64,000 bases of DNA from Bradyrhizobium sp. PSBB068 (GCA_016839165.1 CP069300.1:7078001-7142000), one strand, 5' to 3'. Positions 1 to 8,752 are shown, numbered from the stretch's first letter. The notes: generated by a model not told the origin, from the sequence alone. Translations and numbers: made by a program.

Positions 1-1185
1 AACTTCCTCGGCCGCATCATCACCGGCCGCATCTCCTCGGGCAGCATCAAGCCCAACCAGGCCGTCAAGGTGCTGGGCGCCGACGGCAAGCTGATCGAGC
101 AGGGCCGCATCAGCAAGATCCTCGCGTTCCGCGGCATCGAGCGCACGCCGCTCGATGAAGCCGAAGCCGGCGACATCGTCGCGATTGCTGGCCTGACCAA
201 GGGCACCGTCGCCGATACGTTCTGCGATCCGTCCGTCGACACCCCGTTGCAGGCGCAGCCGATCGACCCGCCGACGGTGTCGATGTCCTTTATCGTCAAC
301 AATTCGCCGCTCGCCGGCACTGAAGGCGACAAGGTGACGAGCCGCATGATCCGCGACCGTCTGCTGCGTGAGGCCGAAGGCAACGTCGCGCTGCGCGTCG
401 TCGAAGCCGCCGACAAGGACTCGATGGAAGTTTCGGGTCGCGGCGAATTGCAGCTCGCGATCCTGATCGAGACCATGCGGCGCGAGGGTTTTGAGCTCTC
501 GGTGTCGCGCCCGCGCGTCGTGCTGCAAAAGGACGAAGCCGGCGTCTGGCAAGAGCCGATCGAGGAAGTCGTGATCGACGTCGACGAGGAGCATTCCGGC
601 GTCGTCGTGCAGAAGATGAGCGAGCGCAAGGCCGAGATGATCGAGATGCGCCCGTCCGGCGGCAACCGCCTGCGGCTGGTGTTCTACGCGCCGACCCGCG
701 GCCTGATCGGCTACCAGGGCGAACTGCTCACCGACACCCGCGGCACCGCGATCATGAACCGCATCTTCCACGGCTATGCCGCCTACAAGGGCGAGATCCA
801 GGGCCGCCGCAACGGCGTGCTGATCTCCAACGACCAGGGCGAAGCGGTGGCCTACGCGATGTTCAAGCTGGAAGACCGCGGCCCGATGATGATCGAGCCG
901 GGCTGGAAGGTCTACAAGGGCATGATCGTCGGCGAGCACACCCGCGACAACGATCTCGAGATCAACGTGCTGAAGGGCAAGCAGCTCACCAACATCCGCA
1001 CCACCTCGAAGGACGAGGCGGTGCGCCTGACGCCGCCGATCCGGATGACGCTGGAAAAGGCGCTGGCCTATATCGAGGACGACGAGCTCGTCGAGGTGAC
1101 GCCGAAGTCGATCCGGCTGCGCAAGAAGCATCTCGATCCGAACGACCGCAAGCGCGCCGAAAAGGCCAAGGAAGCGGTGGCGTAA
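1..1185 (+). CDS. typA: TypA/BipA translational GTPase, 3' part (5' end outside the window)
   Basis: Ribosome-binding GTPase of the EF-G/LepA superfamily, implicated in ribosome assembly and stress adaptation. The frame is open from the first base (NFLGRIITGRISSG), so the annotated Met at base 70 is internal. The 394 residues seen cover domain II, the EF-G-like domain III (SGRGELQLAILIETMRREGF), the domain V-like fold and the TypA-specific C-terminal domain (GLIGYQGELLTDTRGTAIMN, then VLKGKQLTNIRTT). Family members are about 605-610 aa, so roughly 210 residues, including the GTP-binding G domain, lie upstream of the window. The basic C-terminus ending RKRAEKAKEAVA is typical. Followed by a GC-rich hairpin that probably ends the transcript. 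Confidence 0.95.
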   Translation, partial: NFLGRIITGRISSGSIKPNQAVKVLGADGKLIEQGRISKILAFRGIERTPLDEAEAGDIVAIAGLTKGTVADTFCDPSVDTPLQAQPIDPPTVSMSFIVNNSPLAGTEGDKVTSRMIRDRLLREAEGNVALRVVEAADKDSMEVSGRGELQLAILIETMRREGFELSVSRPRVVLQKDEAGVWQEPIEEVVIDVDEEHSGVVVQKMSERKAEMIEMRPSGGNRLRLVFYAPTRGLIGYQGELLTDTRGTAIMNRIFHGYAAYKGEIQGRRNGVLISNDQGEAVAYAMFKLEDRGPMMIEPGWKVYKGMIVGEHTRDNDLEINVLKGKQLTNIRTTSKDEAVRLTPPIRMTLEKALAYIEDDELVEVTPKSIRLRKKHLDPNDRKRAEKAKEAVA

Positions 1186-1206
1186 AAGCGGCCCCGCAAA
1201 GCAATC

Positions 1207-1310
1207 TGTCATGCCCCGGCTTGACCGGGGCATCCAGTACGCCGCAGCCTATCGGTTCAATAACAACCGCCTCTGGAATACTGGATCGCCCGCTTTCGCG
1301 GGCGATGACA
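1207..1310. repeat. Palindromic intergenic element with terminator-like hairpin after typA
   Basis: The element opens with TGTCATGCCCCGG and closes with GGGCGATGACA, so its ends are inverted. It carries a perfect 9-bp stem (ATGCCCCGG/CCGGGGCAT, 1211-1233) and a second short stem (CGCCCGC/GCGGGCG). It lies between typA and the amine oxidase and contains no gene. It resembles the REP-like elements that sit at gene ends elsewhere in this window. The first hairpin could terminate typA. Confidence 0.6.
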
Positions 1311-1362
1311 GTCATGCGTGAGGCCGCTTCAGGCCCGGCGGCGAACGTGCTAGAGCCGGGAC

Positions 1363-2610
1363 ATGAGTTCCCTTCCCTCCACGGTCGATGTTGCCATCAT
1401 CGGTGCCGGCGCCGCAGGCCTCGGCGCCGCGCATGCGCTGGAGGGCACCGGCCTCTCCAGCATCGTCCTGGAAGCACGCGATCGGCTCGGCGGCCGGGCG
1501 CATACGATCCAGGCCGCACCGGACGTGGTGTTCGACGTCGGCTGCGGCTGGCTGCATTCGGCCGACCAGAACAGCTTTGTCGGCATCGCCGAGCAACTCG
1601 GCTTCGAGCTCAACAAGGACCTGCCGCCGTGGCGCGAGCGCGCCTATGGCAAGGCGTTCCCGCAGGCCGACCGCGACGCGTTCATGCTGGCGCTCGACGA
1701 ATTCTACGAACGCATCGAGCAGGCCGCGCGCGGCGGCAAGGACGGCTCAGCCGATCGCTACCTCGAGCCCGGCAATCGCTGGAACCCGATGATCGATGCG
1801 ATCTCGACCTATGTGAACGGCTGCGAGCTCGACCAGCTCTCGATTCTCGATTTCGACGCCTATGAGGACAGCAACGTCAATTGGCGGGTGCGGCGCGGCT
1901 ATGGCGCGCTGGTCGAGGCCTATGGTCAGCAGGTGCCCGTCGCGCTGAACTGCGAGGTGAGGCTGATCGATCACTCCGCCAGGCGCATCCGCATCGAGAC
2001 CTCACGCGGCACGCTGGAGGCGGACAAGGTGATCGTCACCGTGCCGACCAACCTGATCGCCGACTCGGCGATCCGCTTCTCGCCGGCGCTGCCGGAAAAA
2101 CTCGACGCCGCGCGCGGCCTGCCGCTCGGCCTTGCCGACAAGGTGACGCTGGCGCTCGCCGAGCCCGAGGCGCTGCCGAAGGAAGGCAATCTGCGCGGCG
2201 CCACCATGCGCACCGAGATGGGCACCTATCACATCCGCCCGTTCGGCCAGCCCTGCATCGAGGGCTTCTTCGGCGGCCGCTTTGCGCGAGCGCTCGAAGA
2301 TGCCGGCGACGGCGCCATCGCCGCGCACAGCATCGACGAGATCGTCTCCTTCCTCGGCAATGATTTCCGCGGCAAGCTGAAGCCGCTCAGCGAATCCCGC
2401 TGGGCGCATGACCCGTTCGCCCGCGGCTCCTACTCGCACGCGCTGCCCGGCCACGCCGACAAGCGCGCCGCACTCGCCGCACCGGTCGACGGCCGGCTAT
2501 TCTTCGCCGGCGAGGCGACGTCACCGCACTTCTTCTCGACCGCGCACGGCGCGCGGGACTCGGGCGAGCGGGCGGCAAAGGAAGTGTTGGCTTTCGTATC
2601 TCGAAAGTAG
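1363..2610 (+). CDS. FAD-dependent flavin monoamine oxidase family protein
   Basis: Predicted flavoenzyme oxidising an amine to an imine/aldehyde with release of H2O2; the substrate cannot be read from sequence. The N-terminus carries the dinucleotide-binding fold (residues 7-45: VAIIGAGAAGLGAAHALEGT, GxGxxG, then E at the end of strand 2 and RLGGR, the second FAD motif). The C-terminus has the second FAD contact (DGRLFFAGEATSP, about residue 375). At 415 aa it is the usual length for the bacterial amine-oxidase family. No signal peptide, so probably cytoplasmic. The ATG at 1363 follows GAGCCGGGAC. It stands alone between two palindromic repeats and has no obvious partner gene. Confidence 0.88.
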   Translation: MSSLPSTVDVAIIGAGAAGLGAAHALEGTGLSSIVLEARDRLGGRAHTIQAAPDVVFDVGCGWLHSADQNSFVGIAEQLGFELNKDLPPWRERAYGKAFPQADRDAFMLALDEFYERIEQAARGGKDGSADRYLEPGNRWNPMIDAISTYVNGCELDQLSILDFDAYEDSNVNWRVRRGYGALVEAYGQQVPVALNCEVRLIDHSARRIRIETSRGTLEADKVIVTVPTNLIADSAIRFSPALPEKLDAARGLPLGLADKVTLALAEPEALPKEGNLRGATMRTEMGTYHIRPFGQPCIEGFFGGRFARALEDAGDGAIAAHSIDEIVSFLGNDFRGKLKPLSESRWAHDPFARGSYSHALPGHADKRAALAAPVDGRLFFAGEATSPHFFSTAHGARDSGERAAKEVLAFVSRK

Positions 2611-2617
2611 CCACATC

Positions 2618-2702
2618 ATCATTGCGAGCGAAGCGAAGCAATCCATCGCGCCGCGGAACGGATAGAGTGGATTGCTTCGCCGCTCCGCTCCTCGCAGTGA
2701 CG
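2618..2702. repeat. Palindromic intergenic repeat, ATTGCGAGCGAAGCGAAGCAATCC family, copy 1
   Basis: The left arm ATTGCGAGCGAAGCGAAGCA is answered by a right arm GGATTGCTTCGCCGCTCCGC continuing to CTCGCAGTGAC, giving a long imperfect hairpin between two convergent genes. A second copy with the same arms lies at 6585-6668 after ppa. The arms are conserved and the central loop is variable. Confidence 0.75.
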
Positions 2703-2709
2703 GCAGAAA

Positions 2710-3117
2710 CTACTCCAGCACCCTCGCCCGCATGTCGGCGTCCGGCACGAAGCACGTCTCGTACTTCCCGAAGATGCGATAGCGGTTGCGGGCGATGAGG
2801 CTGTAGACGGTGTCGCGCAGCGGCTTCGGCACCGCGAACAGCGCGCTCGTCCAGCCCCAGCCGGGGAGATGGCTCAGCACCGTCAGCGCCGCATCCGACT
2901 TCATCCAGGCGATGCCGCCATGGACCACGGCGTTGGTGTCGGGATCCTCAGGGTCGATGCCGAAGGTCTTGGCAAGCCGGGTGCCATAATCCGACTGGAT
3001 CGGCGTGAAACGAAAGCGGCGCGCCGTGTCGCGGGCGACGACGAAGCGGACCCAGCGCGAGCAGAAGATGCAGACGCCGTCGTAGAGGATCACGTCGTCG
3101 TCGGGCCAACTCTTCAT
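2710..3117 (-). CDS. DCC family (DUF393) thiol-disulfide oxidoreductase-like protein
   Basis: A 135-aa protein with the family signature DxxCxxC near the N-terminus (D13, C16, C19 in YDGVCIFC), the predicted redox-active motif of this thioredoxin-like family. Later conserved blocks are FTPIQSDYG and the GWGWTSALFAVPKPLRD stretch. The biological substrate is not established for the family. It is the last gene of a minus-strand run DUF2269 - SDR/DoxX - DUF393, 58 bp after the SDR stop. The start is supported by AAGGA upstream. Its 3' end abuts a palindromic repeat that could act as terminator. Confidence 0.88.
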   Translation of the reverse strand: MKSWPDDDVILYDGVCIFCSRWVRFVVARDTARRFRFTPIQSDYGTRLAKTFGIDPEDPDTNAVVHGGIAWMKSDAALTVLSHLPGWGWTSALFAVPKPLRDTVYSLIARNRYRIFGKYETCFVPDADMRARVLE

Positions 3118-3175
3118 CTTGTTTTCCTTCGACGCGTATTCTTCACGCGAACCGGTCCCACTTCGCTTGCAAACG

Positions 3176-4504
3176 CTATCGATTGTCCAGCATCAAGAGC
3201 GCCACCAGCATCAGCACGATCGCAGGTCCGGTCTTCACCAGCGCGCCGAGCGGCTCGATCCAGAGGTCGGGCGTCAGGATCGCCGATCCGAACATATAGC
3301 CCAGCGAGGCGACGATGCCCGCAACGAGACCGAACGCCGCGGCACGGCGGATCGCGATCAATACACCGATGCTCATGTCCATCAGGCTGGTCCCGACCGT
3401 CACCGGCCCGACCAGAGCGGGCGGGAAATGATGCGCGCTCAATATGCCGGCGGCGGCGTCATAGGAGATGACAAGGGCGATGAAGCCGGACGCGACCCAG
3501 AACAGCACCAGGCTCGCGAAGATCAGCGCCTTGATCAGGAACAGCCGCGCGAACCATTTGTCCTGGATCGTCGCGGGTCGGCCGCCGACCGCTTGCGCGA
3601 TCGTCTTCGGCACGATGCCGGTCGCGTGCATCCAGGGCGAGGGATCACCGGTGACGCCGCGGCGCAGCTCGGCGATCGCAGTGGAGCGCATCGGCGGCAT
3701 CCAGCCGAGGCGGTTTGTGAGATCGCCGAGACGGGCGCCGAGATCGATCAGGAACGATGGCGAGGCGATACGGAATTGCTTCGCCGTGCCGAACGACCAG
3801 CGGAATTGGGCGATGACGCCGCCGAGCGAGACCGGCTGCTTCTGCATCAGGTCCCATGTCACCGAGCGCACCGCTTCGTCGTCGATATCGCGCGTCGCGA
3901 GCCATGCGATGGTGGCGGCGATGTCCTCGACCGCGACCGGCTGGAACGGCGTCGCCGCCTCGTCGGCCGGCAAATCCACCGGCAGCGCCGCCAGCGCGCG
4001 CAGCATGGCGCTGCCGCCATAGGCCGATGGCGCGATCACAAAGCCCGGGCGCAGGATCGCATGGGCGATCCCCGATGCCGCGATCAGCCGTTCGGCTTTG
4101 CGCTTGGTGGCGCTGAAGGCGGTGCGATCCTGATCGGCGCTGCCGGGAATCGAAATGTGCACCAGACGGATGGCGCGATGGCTGTCGCGGATCGCTTCGA
4201 GCAGTCGCGCCACGAAGTCGCGATGCACCGCGCTTGTGTCGCTGCCCGGACCGTCCTGCAGTACGCCGAGGCAGTTGACGACGACATTGACCTCGTGGGT
4301 GCGAAGCAGCTGCGTCAGGTCAGCGACATCCATCGACATCAGTGGCAGCTCGAGATCGGCTGCGCTCATCTTTTGTGCAGCCGTGAACTGCCGCGCGATC
4401 CCGATCGCGTGAAAGCCGCGCGCCCTCAGATCGTCGGTGAGGTAGCGTCCGATCAGGCCCGACGCGCCAAGCACGAGGATATTGTGTGATGCATCGTCAC
4501 TCAT
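3176..4504 (-). CDS. SDR/NAD-dependent epimerase-like protein fused to a C-terminal DoxX-like membrane domain
   Basis: Two-part 442-aa protein. Residues about 8-300 form an atypical short-chain dehydrogenase Rossmann domain (NILVLGASGLIGRYL, glycine-rich NAD(P) loop at the N-terminus; VNVVVNCLGVLQDG). The last ~125 residues are hydrophobic with about four membrane spans (for example ALIFASLVLFWVASGFIAL and AIVLMLVALLMLDNR), resembling the DoxX_3-type domain. The catalytic YxxxK of classical SDRs is not evident, so it may bind a nucleotide rather than catalyse a standard reaction. It starts 17 bp after the DUF2269 stop, so the two are probably co-transcribed with the downstream DUF393 gene. 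Confidence 0.82.
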   Translation of the reverse strand: MSDDASHNILVLGASGLIGRYLTDDLRARGFHAIGIARQFTAAQKMSAADLELPLMSMDVADLTQLLRTHEVNVVVNCLGVLQDGPGSDTSAVHRDFVARLLEAIRDSHRAIRLVHISIPGSADQDRTAFSATKRKAERLIAASGIAHAILRPGFVIAPSAYGGSAMLRALAALPVDLPADEAATPFQPVAVEDIAATIAWLATRDIDDEAVRSVTWDLMQKQPVSLGGVIAQFRWSFGTAKQFRIASPSFLIDLGARLGDLTNRLGWMPPMRSTAIAELRRGVTGDPSPWMHATGIVPKTIAQAVGGRPATIQDKWFARLFLIKALIFASLVLFWVASGFIALVISYDAAAGILSAHHFPPALVGPVTVGTSLMDMSIGVLIAIRRAAAFGLVAGIVASLGYMFGSAILTPDLWIEPLGALVKTGPAIVLMLVALLMLDNR

Positions 4505-4520
4505 GAGATCGGATCATGTT

Positions 4521-4988
4521 CTAGAATGGTTTTGCGATCATCAGCCAGAGGATGATCATCACCGAGCCGAAGCCGGGAATCCCGAACAGGAACCAGCGGC
4601 GAAACAGCGCAGCGTAGCGCGGCGGCAGCGGAAGCCCCTTATCGGCAGCCGCCTGCGCGAGGTCGCGCATCTCCATCTGCATGAAGATGACGGGAACCCA
4701 GAACACGCCGGCCAGTGCGTAGAGCGCAAGCGAGAGCAACAGCCAGCGCTCGGTCAGGCTGGTTGCCGACAGCAACATCAGCAGCCCGCCGCTCACCGGC
4801 TGCAGCAACACCGCGCTCAAGGTGAAGATCATGTCCGCGACCACGACCGTCGACGCCGTGCGCGCGATAAAGGACGCGCTTTGCGTGCGATGCGCCGCCA
4901 GCATGAAGAAGGCGATGCCGGTCCCGGTGCCGAGGATCACGATGGCGCCGAGCACATGCAGATACTTGATCAGGAAGTAGAGCGTCAT
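4521..4988 (-). CDS. DUF2269 family integral membrane protein
   Basis: A 155-aa membrane protein with four predicted helices (LYFLIKYLHVLGAIVILGTG; VVVADMIFTLSAVLLQPVSG; WLLLSLALYALAGVFWVPVI; GIPGFGSVMIILWLMIA). The N-terminal KYLHVLG motif with its histidine is characteristic of DUF2269. Function unknown. I chose the ATG at 4988 (MTLYFLIKYLH) rather than the longer open frame because family members begin there and the upstream 27 residues are polar and unlike the family. It is the first gene of the minus-strand trio with the SDR-DoxX and DUF393 genes. It may be a membrane partner of those proteins (inference from clustering). Confidence 0.83.
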   Translation of the reverse strand: MTLYFLIKYLHVLGAIVILGTGTGIAFFMLAAHRTQSASFIARTASTVVVADMIFTLSAVLLQPVSGGLLMLLSATSLTERWLLLSLALYALAGVFWVPVIFMQMEMRDLAQAAADKGLPLPPRYAALFRRWFLFGIPGFGSVMIILWLMIAKPF

Positions 4989-5349
4989 CGCAGTCCGCTC
5001 ACGATCGGGCTGGTTTTGGCGCGCACAGATATCGCCGCTGCCATAGACCGTGCGCGCGCAAAAATCCACTGCGGCTGCGCACTCGGAGTACCCACATCGC
5101 GCTTGGATCGCACGCCAGATCCTGGCGGCGAATCAGCCCCGAATGAGCTTTTTCCGAGCGACGGCACCATCATACTGTGCGCGCGATTCACGCTTTGCAC
5201 AGGCCAGGATCGGCAATTGATCGCTCAAGCCTGGCAAGTGTCCTCTTTCGACACAAGTTTTCATGACACTGATGCAAAAAACCCACAGGTTAACTGATAA
5301 TTAACGATGGACCTTGAAGGCGGCCCTCCGACTTGCTTTGATTGGATGC
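4989..5349. other. Divergent intergenic region between DUF2269 and GNAT genes
   Basis: 361 bp with no convincing gene. The right half becomes AT-rich and contains a short inverted repeat GTGTC-N7-GACAC (5238-5254) and the CtrA-like box listed separately. The left half is GC-rich without an identifiable element. Promoters for the two divergent genes should lie here, but no clear sigma70 pair was seen. Confidence 0.5.
5290..5305 (+). promoter_or_regulatory. CtrA-box-like site TTAA-N7-TTAAC upstream of the GNAT gene
   Basis: The sequence reads TTAACTGATAATTAAC: two TTAA half-sites separated by exactly seven bases, the consensus architecture for the alphaproteobacterial cell-cycle regulator CtrA. 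It ends 44 bp before the GNAT start. Seen directly; regulatory use is inference, and such a site can occur by chance. Confidence 0.45.
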
Positions 5350-5859
5350 ATGAGCACAACGCTAATCGAGGTCCGGCCAGCCAAAGCTGCAGACGCAGCC
5401 TCGGTGGCGTCTACCCATGACGAAGCCTGGCGCTCGGCGTATCAGGGAATCATCCCCGGCGCCGAACTCGAAAAGCTGATCAATCGCCGCGGCCCGCAGT
5501 GGTGGGACAGCGCGATCCGCAAGGGCAGCCGCGTCAGCGTGCTGGTGTTCGGCGACCGAATCGCAGGCTATGCCAATTACGGCCGCAACCGCGCCCGCAG
5601 CCTGCATTTCGAAGGCGAGATTTACGAGCTCTATCTGCGGCCGGAATTCCAAGGCCTCGGCTTCGGCCGGCGCCTGTTCGCCGCGGCCCGCCGCGACCTG
5701 ATGCAGAGCGGCCTGAAGAGCATGGTGATCTGGGCACTCTCCGACAACGAGCCGGCGACCGAGTTTTACCGCGCGCTGGGCGGCCGGATGGTGGCGCGCT
5801 CCTCGGAACGGTTCGGGCCGAAGTCGCTCGACAAGGTCGCTTTCGCCTGGGCCAACTGA
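5350..5859 (+). CDS. GNAT family N-acetyltransferase
   Basis: A 169-aa acetyl-CoA-dependent acetyltransferase; acceptor unknown. Motif A of the fold is clear ([20 protein letters not shown]: beta strand 4 followed by the Q-x-x-G-x-G pyrophosphate loop), followed by the motif-B region ([20 protein letters not shown]). The N-terminus [20 protein letters not shown] is the usual first strand and helix. I start at the ATG at 5350 ([10 protein letters not shown]) because the longer frame adds 12 hydrophobic residues outside the fold. Monocistronic, between a divergent DUF2269 gene and ppa. A CtrA-like box 45 bp upstream suggests possible cell-cycle control. Confidence 0.88.
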   Translation: MSTTLIEVRPAKAADAASVASTHDEAWRSAYQGIIPGAELEKLINRRGPQWWDSAIRKGSRVSVLVFGDRIAGYANYGRNRARSLHFEGEIYELYLRPEFQGLGFGRRLFAAARRDLMQSGLKSMVIWALSDNEPATEFYRALGGRMVARSSERFGPKSLDKVAFAWAN

Positions 5860-6025
5860 AAATCCCGCTTCTCTCGCAGCTGCAGCAAGGCTAAACCAGC
5901 CTGAGCGCTGCGCGCGACGGCCAGCCCGGCCCCCACGGCCGGGCCTGATGTCGTTTTGCGGCCTGGCGGCGCCAACCAAAAAATCACATCGTTCTCAACT
6001 TCCAGAAGGCCACGCGGAGCAATCC

Positions 6026-6556
6026 ATGCGTATCGACGCCATATCGATCGGAAAGAATCCGCCCCACGACGTCAACGTCATCATCGAGGTTGCCGTCGGC
6101 GGCGAGCCCATCAAATACGAGATGGACAAGGAGGCCGGCACGCTCGTGGTGGACCGCTTCCTCTACACGCCGATGCGCTACCCCGGCAATTACGGCTTCA
6201 TCCCGCACACGCTGTCGGGCGACGGCGATCCCTGCGACGTGCTGATCGTCAACACCCGCGCGATCGTGCCGGGCGCCGTGATGAGCGTCCGCGTGGTCGG
6301 CGTGCTGCTGATGGAGGACGAGGCCGGCGGCGACGAGAAGATCATCGCGGTGCCGTCCTCGAAGCTGACCCAGCGCTACGACAAGGTGCACAATTACAGC
6401 GACCTGCCCGACATCACGCTGCAGCAGATCCAGCACTTCTTCGAGCACTACAAGGATCTCGAGAAGGGCAAGTGGGTGAAGGTGCTGCGCTGGGGCGACG
6501 CCGACGAAGCCCGCAAACTGATCCTCGAAGGCATCGAGCGGGCGAAGAAGAAGTGA
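6026..6556 (+). CDS. ppa: Inorganic pyrophosphatase (soluble, family I)
   Basis: Hydrolyses PPi to two phosphates in the cytoplasm, pulling polymer-forming reactions forward. The 176-aa product has the family I landmarks: the substrate-contact region [28 protein letters not shown], and the metal-binding DGDPCDVLI signature (about residues 66-74) with its aspartates, then [10 protein letters not shown]. The ATG at 6026 is preceded by GGAG with a 6-base spacer; the longer open frame to 5948 has no support. Stand-alone gene ending in a palindromic repeat. Confidence 0.96.
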   Translation: MRIDAISIGKNPPHDVNVIIEVAVGGEPIKYEMDKEAGTLVVDRFLYTPMRYPGNYGFIPHTLSGDGDPCDVLIVNTRAIVPGAVMSVRVVGVLLMEDEAGGDEKIIAVPSSKLTQRYDKVHNYSDLPDITLQQIQHFFEHYKDLEKGKWVKVLRWGDADEARKLILEGIERAKKK

Positions 6557-6584
6557 CGGCGTAGTCGATACGGCGCGCTCTTCC

Positions 6585-6668
6585 GTCATTGCGAGCGAAG
6601 CGAAGCAATCCATGCCACCGCACGTGTGGGACGGTGGATTGCTTCGTCGCTTCGCTCCTCGCAATGAC
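6585..6668. repeat. Palindromic intergenic repeat, ATTGCGAGCGAAGCGAAGCAATCC family, copy 2
   Basis: Arms GTCATTGCGAGCGAAGCGAA and GCTTCGCTCCTCGCAATGAC form a near-perfect stem around a short variable loop. Same family as 2618-2702. Located between the convergent ppa and folD genes, where it could serve as a bidirectional terminator. Confidence 0.78.
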
Positions 6669-6691
6669 TGCGGAGAGATTTCCCAGCTATC

Positions 6692-7576
6692 TCACACCGC
6701 CGGCGCCGGCAGGCCCTGGATCGCGCAGGCGGCACGCAGCGTGTTGACAAGAAGGCACGCCACCGTCATCTGTCCGACGCCGCCCGGCACCGGCGTGATC
6801 GCGCCGGCGACGCCGAGCGCTTCCTGGAATGCGACGTCGCCGACCAGCTTCGGCTTGCCGCCGGGCACCGGAATGCGGTTGATGCCGACATCGATCACGG
6901 TCGCGCCCGGCTTGATCCAGTCGCCCCGCACCATCTCGGGACGACCGACCGCAGCATAGACCAGGTCGGCCTGGGCGCAGAGTTTCGGCAGATCGCGCGA
7001 GCGCGAATGCGCGATCGTCACCGTCGCGTTCTCGTTCAGCAGCAATTGCACCAGCGGACGGCCGACCAGATTGGAACGGCCGATCACGGTCGCGCTCATT
7101 CCTTCAAGCGAGGCATGCACGCTCTTGGTCAGGATGATGCAGCCGAGCGGGGTGCAGGGCGACAGCGCAGCCAGGCCCCCGGCGAGCCGGCCGGCATTGT
7201 TCGGATGCAGGCCGTCGACATCCTTGGCCGGATCGATCGCATTGATGACGGTCTCGGTGTGCAGCGATTTCGGCAGCGGCAGCTGCACCAGGATGCCATG
7301 CACCAGCGGATCGCGGTTGAGCCGCGCGATCAGCGCCAGCAGATCGGCCTGCGACACATCCTCCGGCAGCTTGTGCTCGAACGAGGCCATGCCGGCGGCC
7401 TGGGTCTGGGTGTGCTTGCTGCGGACATAGACCTCGCTCGCCGGATCATGGCCGACCAGCACCACGGCGAGCCCCGGCGTGAGCGCATGGTCGCGCTTGA
7501 CGCGGGCGACCTCGTCGGCGACGCGGGCGCGAAGCTCGGCGGCGATGGCTTTTCCGTCGATGATGCGGGCGGTCAT
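6692..7576 (-). CDS. folD: Bifunctional methylenetetrahydrofolate dehydrogenase / methenyltetrahydrofolate cyclohydrolase
   Basis: Interconverts 5,10-methylene-, methenyl- and 10-formyl-tetrahydrofolate, feeding purine and fMet synthesis. 294 aa, normal length. Seen: the catalytic-lysine region [14 protein letters not shown] (Y-x3-K), the folate signature ([16 protein letters not shown]), and the NADP-binding [14 protein letters not shown] followed by VTIAHSRS. The C-terminal [15 protein letters not shown] block is also typical. First start ATG at 7576, one base after the upstream DUF167 stop, so the pair is almost certainly translated from one mRNA. Confidence 0.96.
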   Translation of the reverse strand: MTARIIDGKAIAAELRARVADEVARVKRDHALTPGLAVVLVGHDPASEVYVRSKHTQTQAAGMASFEHKLPEDVSQADLLALIARLNRDPLVHGILVQLPLPKSLHTETVINAIDPAKDVDGLHPNNAGRLAGGLAALSPCTPLGCIILTKSVHASLEGMSATVIGRSNLVGRPLVQLLLNENATVTIAHSRSRDLPKLCAQADLVYAAVGRPEMVRGDWIKPGATVIDVGINRIPVPGGKPKLVGDVAFQEALGVAGAITPVPGGVGQMTVACLLVNTLRAACAIQGLPAPAV

Positions 7577-7577
7577 G

Positions 7578-7913
7578 TCAGTCCTTCGTCTCTTGGTTCG
7601 GCTTTGCCGCCGTCAATTTTCTCAGCGTTTCGCCAAGCCCCTTAGGGTCACCGTCGACAGCCACCTGCTTCAGCCGCGAGGTTGCCCCCGATAGCAGCTT
7701 CACCCTGGCCTTGGGCACGCCGAGCGCCTTCGCCAATAACTCCGTCACCGCCCGGTTGGCCTCACCGCCCTCGGCGATGGCACGGACTCGCACTTTCACC
7801 ACCGAACGGCCGTTGGCCAGCGTTTCGATCCCGTCGATGTCGTCGCGGCCACCGCGCGGCGTCACGCGCAACGCGATGCTGATGCCCTCGGTGGAATAGC
7901 GCCAAGGATCCAT
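7578..7913 (-). CDS. DUF167 family protein (YggU-like)
   Basis: A small cytoplasmic alpha/beta protein (111 aa) of unknown function. Family features: [15 protein letters not shown] at the N-terminus, the conserved [20 protein letters not shown] core and [18 protein letters not shown]. The ATG at 7913 (MDPWRY) is preferred to an in-frame TTG six bases upstream. Sits between YggT (upstream, 34 bp) and folD (downstream, 1 bp), an arrangement commonly seen in alphaproteobacteria. Confidence 0.87.
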   Translation of the reverse strand: MDPWRYSTEGISIALRVTPRGGRDDIDGIETLANGRSVVKVRVRAIAEGGEANRAVTELLAKALGVPKARVKLLSGATSRLKQVAVDGDPKGLGETLRKLTAAKPNQETKD

Positions 7914-7947
7914 CAGCAATCCATCAGCAGCGGTCCATCGCCAGGGA

Positions 7948-8238
7948 TCAGATCACGTTGGGATAGATGTAATAAGCGATCACCCGCTGGATGAACATGA
8001 TGATCAGGATCACGATAATCGGCGAGATATCGAGACCGCCCAGATTCGGCATCACATTGCGAATCGGCCGCAGCACCGGCTCAGTGATCCGGTAGAGGAA
8101 CTCGGCCACCGCCGAGACGAATTGGTTGCGCGTGTTGACCACGTTGAAGGCGACCAGCCAGGACAGGATGGCCGAGGCGATCAGCAGCCAGACATAAAGG
8201 TCGAGGACGATGATGACGATGTCGAGAACAGCGCGCAT
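7948..8238 (-). CDS. YggT family membrane protein
   Basis: A 96-aa integral membrane protein with two hydrophobic segments (VLDIVIIVLDLYVWLLIASA and DISPIIVILIIMFIQRVIAY) flanking the conserved cytosolic loop FLYRITEPVLRPIRNVMPNL, the hallmark EPxLrPiR of the family. Implicated in other bacteria in osmotic stress and cell-envelope or division processes; role here unknown. Start taken at 8238 (MRAVLDIVI), where homologues begin; the open frame continues upstream without a better site. First gene of the YggT-DUF167-folD run. Confidence 0.9.
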   Translation of the reverse strand: MRAVLDIVIIVLDLYVWLLIASAILSWLVAFNVVNTRNQFVSAVAEFLYRITEPVLRPIRNVMPNLGGLDISPIIVILIIMFIQRVIAYYIYPNVI

Positions 8239-8461
8239 ATGATGGGGGCTCGCGGGTGGGACGACCAGGTAAAGCGCAACGAAACCGGACTTGAACCGCC
8301 AGCGCGCTTCTCGTTTGAGCAGGATCTTCTCGGAAAACCGCTGCGTACTTCTCGCTAACGCGGCCCGCCGGGTCCGGATCATGCTCTAAATATCGGTTCG
8401 GCCCCCCGCAAACAAGGGAAGTTCCGGGCAGGAAAGGTCGAAAACAGCCGTTTCGCCGTTC

Positions 8462-8491
8462 TTGACTTGGCCTTGGGCGGGACTGTAAATG
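8462..8491 (+). promoter_or_regulatory. Sigma70-type promoter of tRNA-Ala
   Basis: TTGACT (8462-8467) and TAAATG (8486-8491) are separated by 18 bases. The expected start site is around 8498, about 40 bases before the mature tRNA 5' end. Position and the good -35 make it the likely tRNA-Ala promoter. Confidence 0.5.
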
Positions 8492-8536
8492 GCGCCCGAC
8501 TGACGGCCGGGACACTCAGCAACACCCGGTCGCGAT

Positions 8537-8610
<74 letters not shown>

Positions 8611-8612
<2 letters not shown>

Positions 8613-8670
8613 CGCTTCGCCTTCGGGCTACGCGTGGCGCAGCCGCGCAGAGCCCGAAGGACGAAGCGTG
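8611..8670 (+). terminator. Long hairpin abutting the tRNA-Ala 3' end
   Basis: The arm CACGCTTCGCCTTCGGGCT (8611-8629) pairs with AGCCCGAAGGACGAAGCGTG (8651-8670) with one bulged base: a ~19-bp stem starting within the CCA. No T-tract follows, so it may be a processing or Rho-independent-like structure, or a REP-type repeat inserted right behind the tRNA. 8671-8752 holds nothing recognisable. Confidence 0.55.
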
Positions 8671-8752
8671 GTGTCCGGCGAAGCCCAAAGGGCGAAGACG
8701 GACCGGTCCAAACCCCTCTTCTCCGACGCCTCGCCGCCAGCCCCAATCCCCC

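Noticed and set aside
3119..4489. Long plus-strand frame (456 aa) opposite the SDR-DoxX gene
   Set aside because: Arg/His/Asp-rich composition typical of an antisense shadow in high-GC DNA; the minus-strand frame has recognisable domains.
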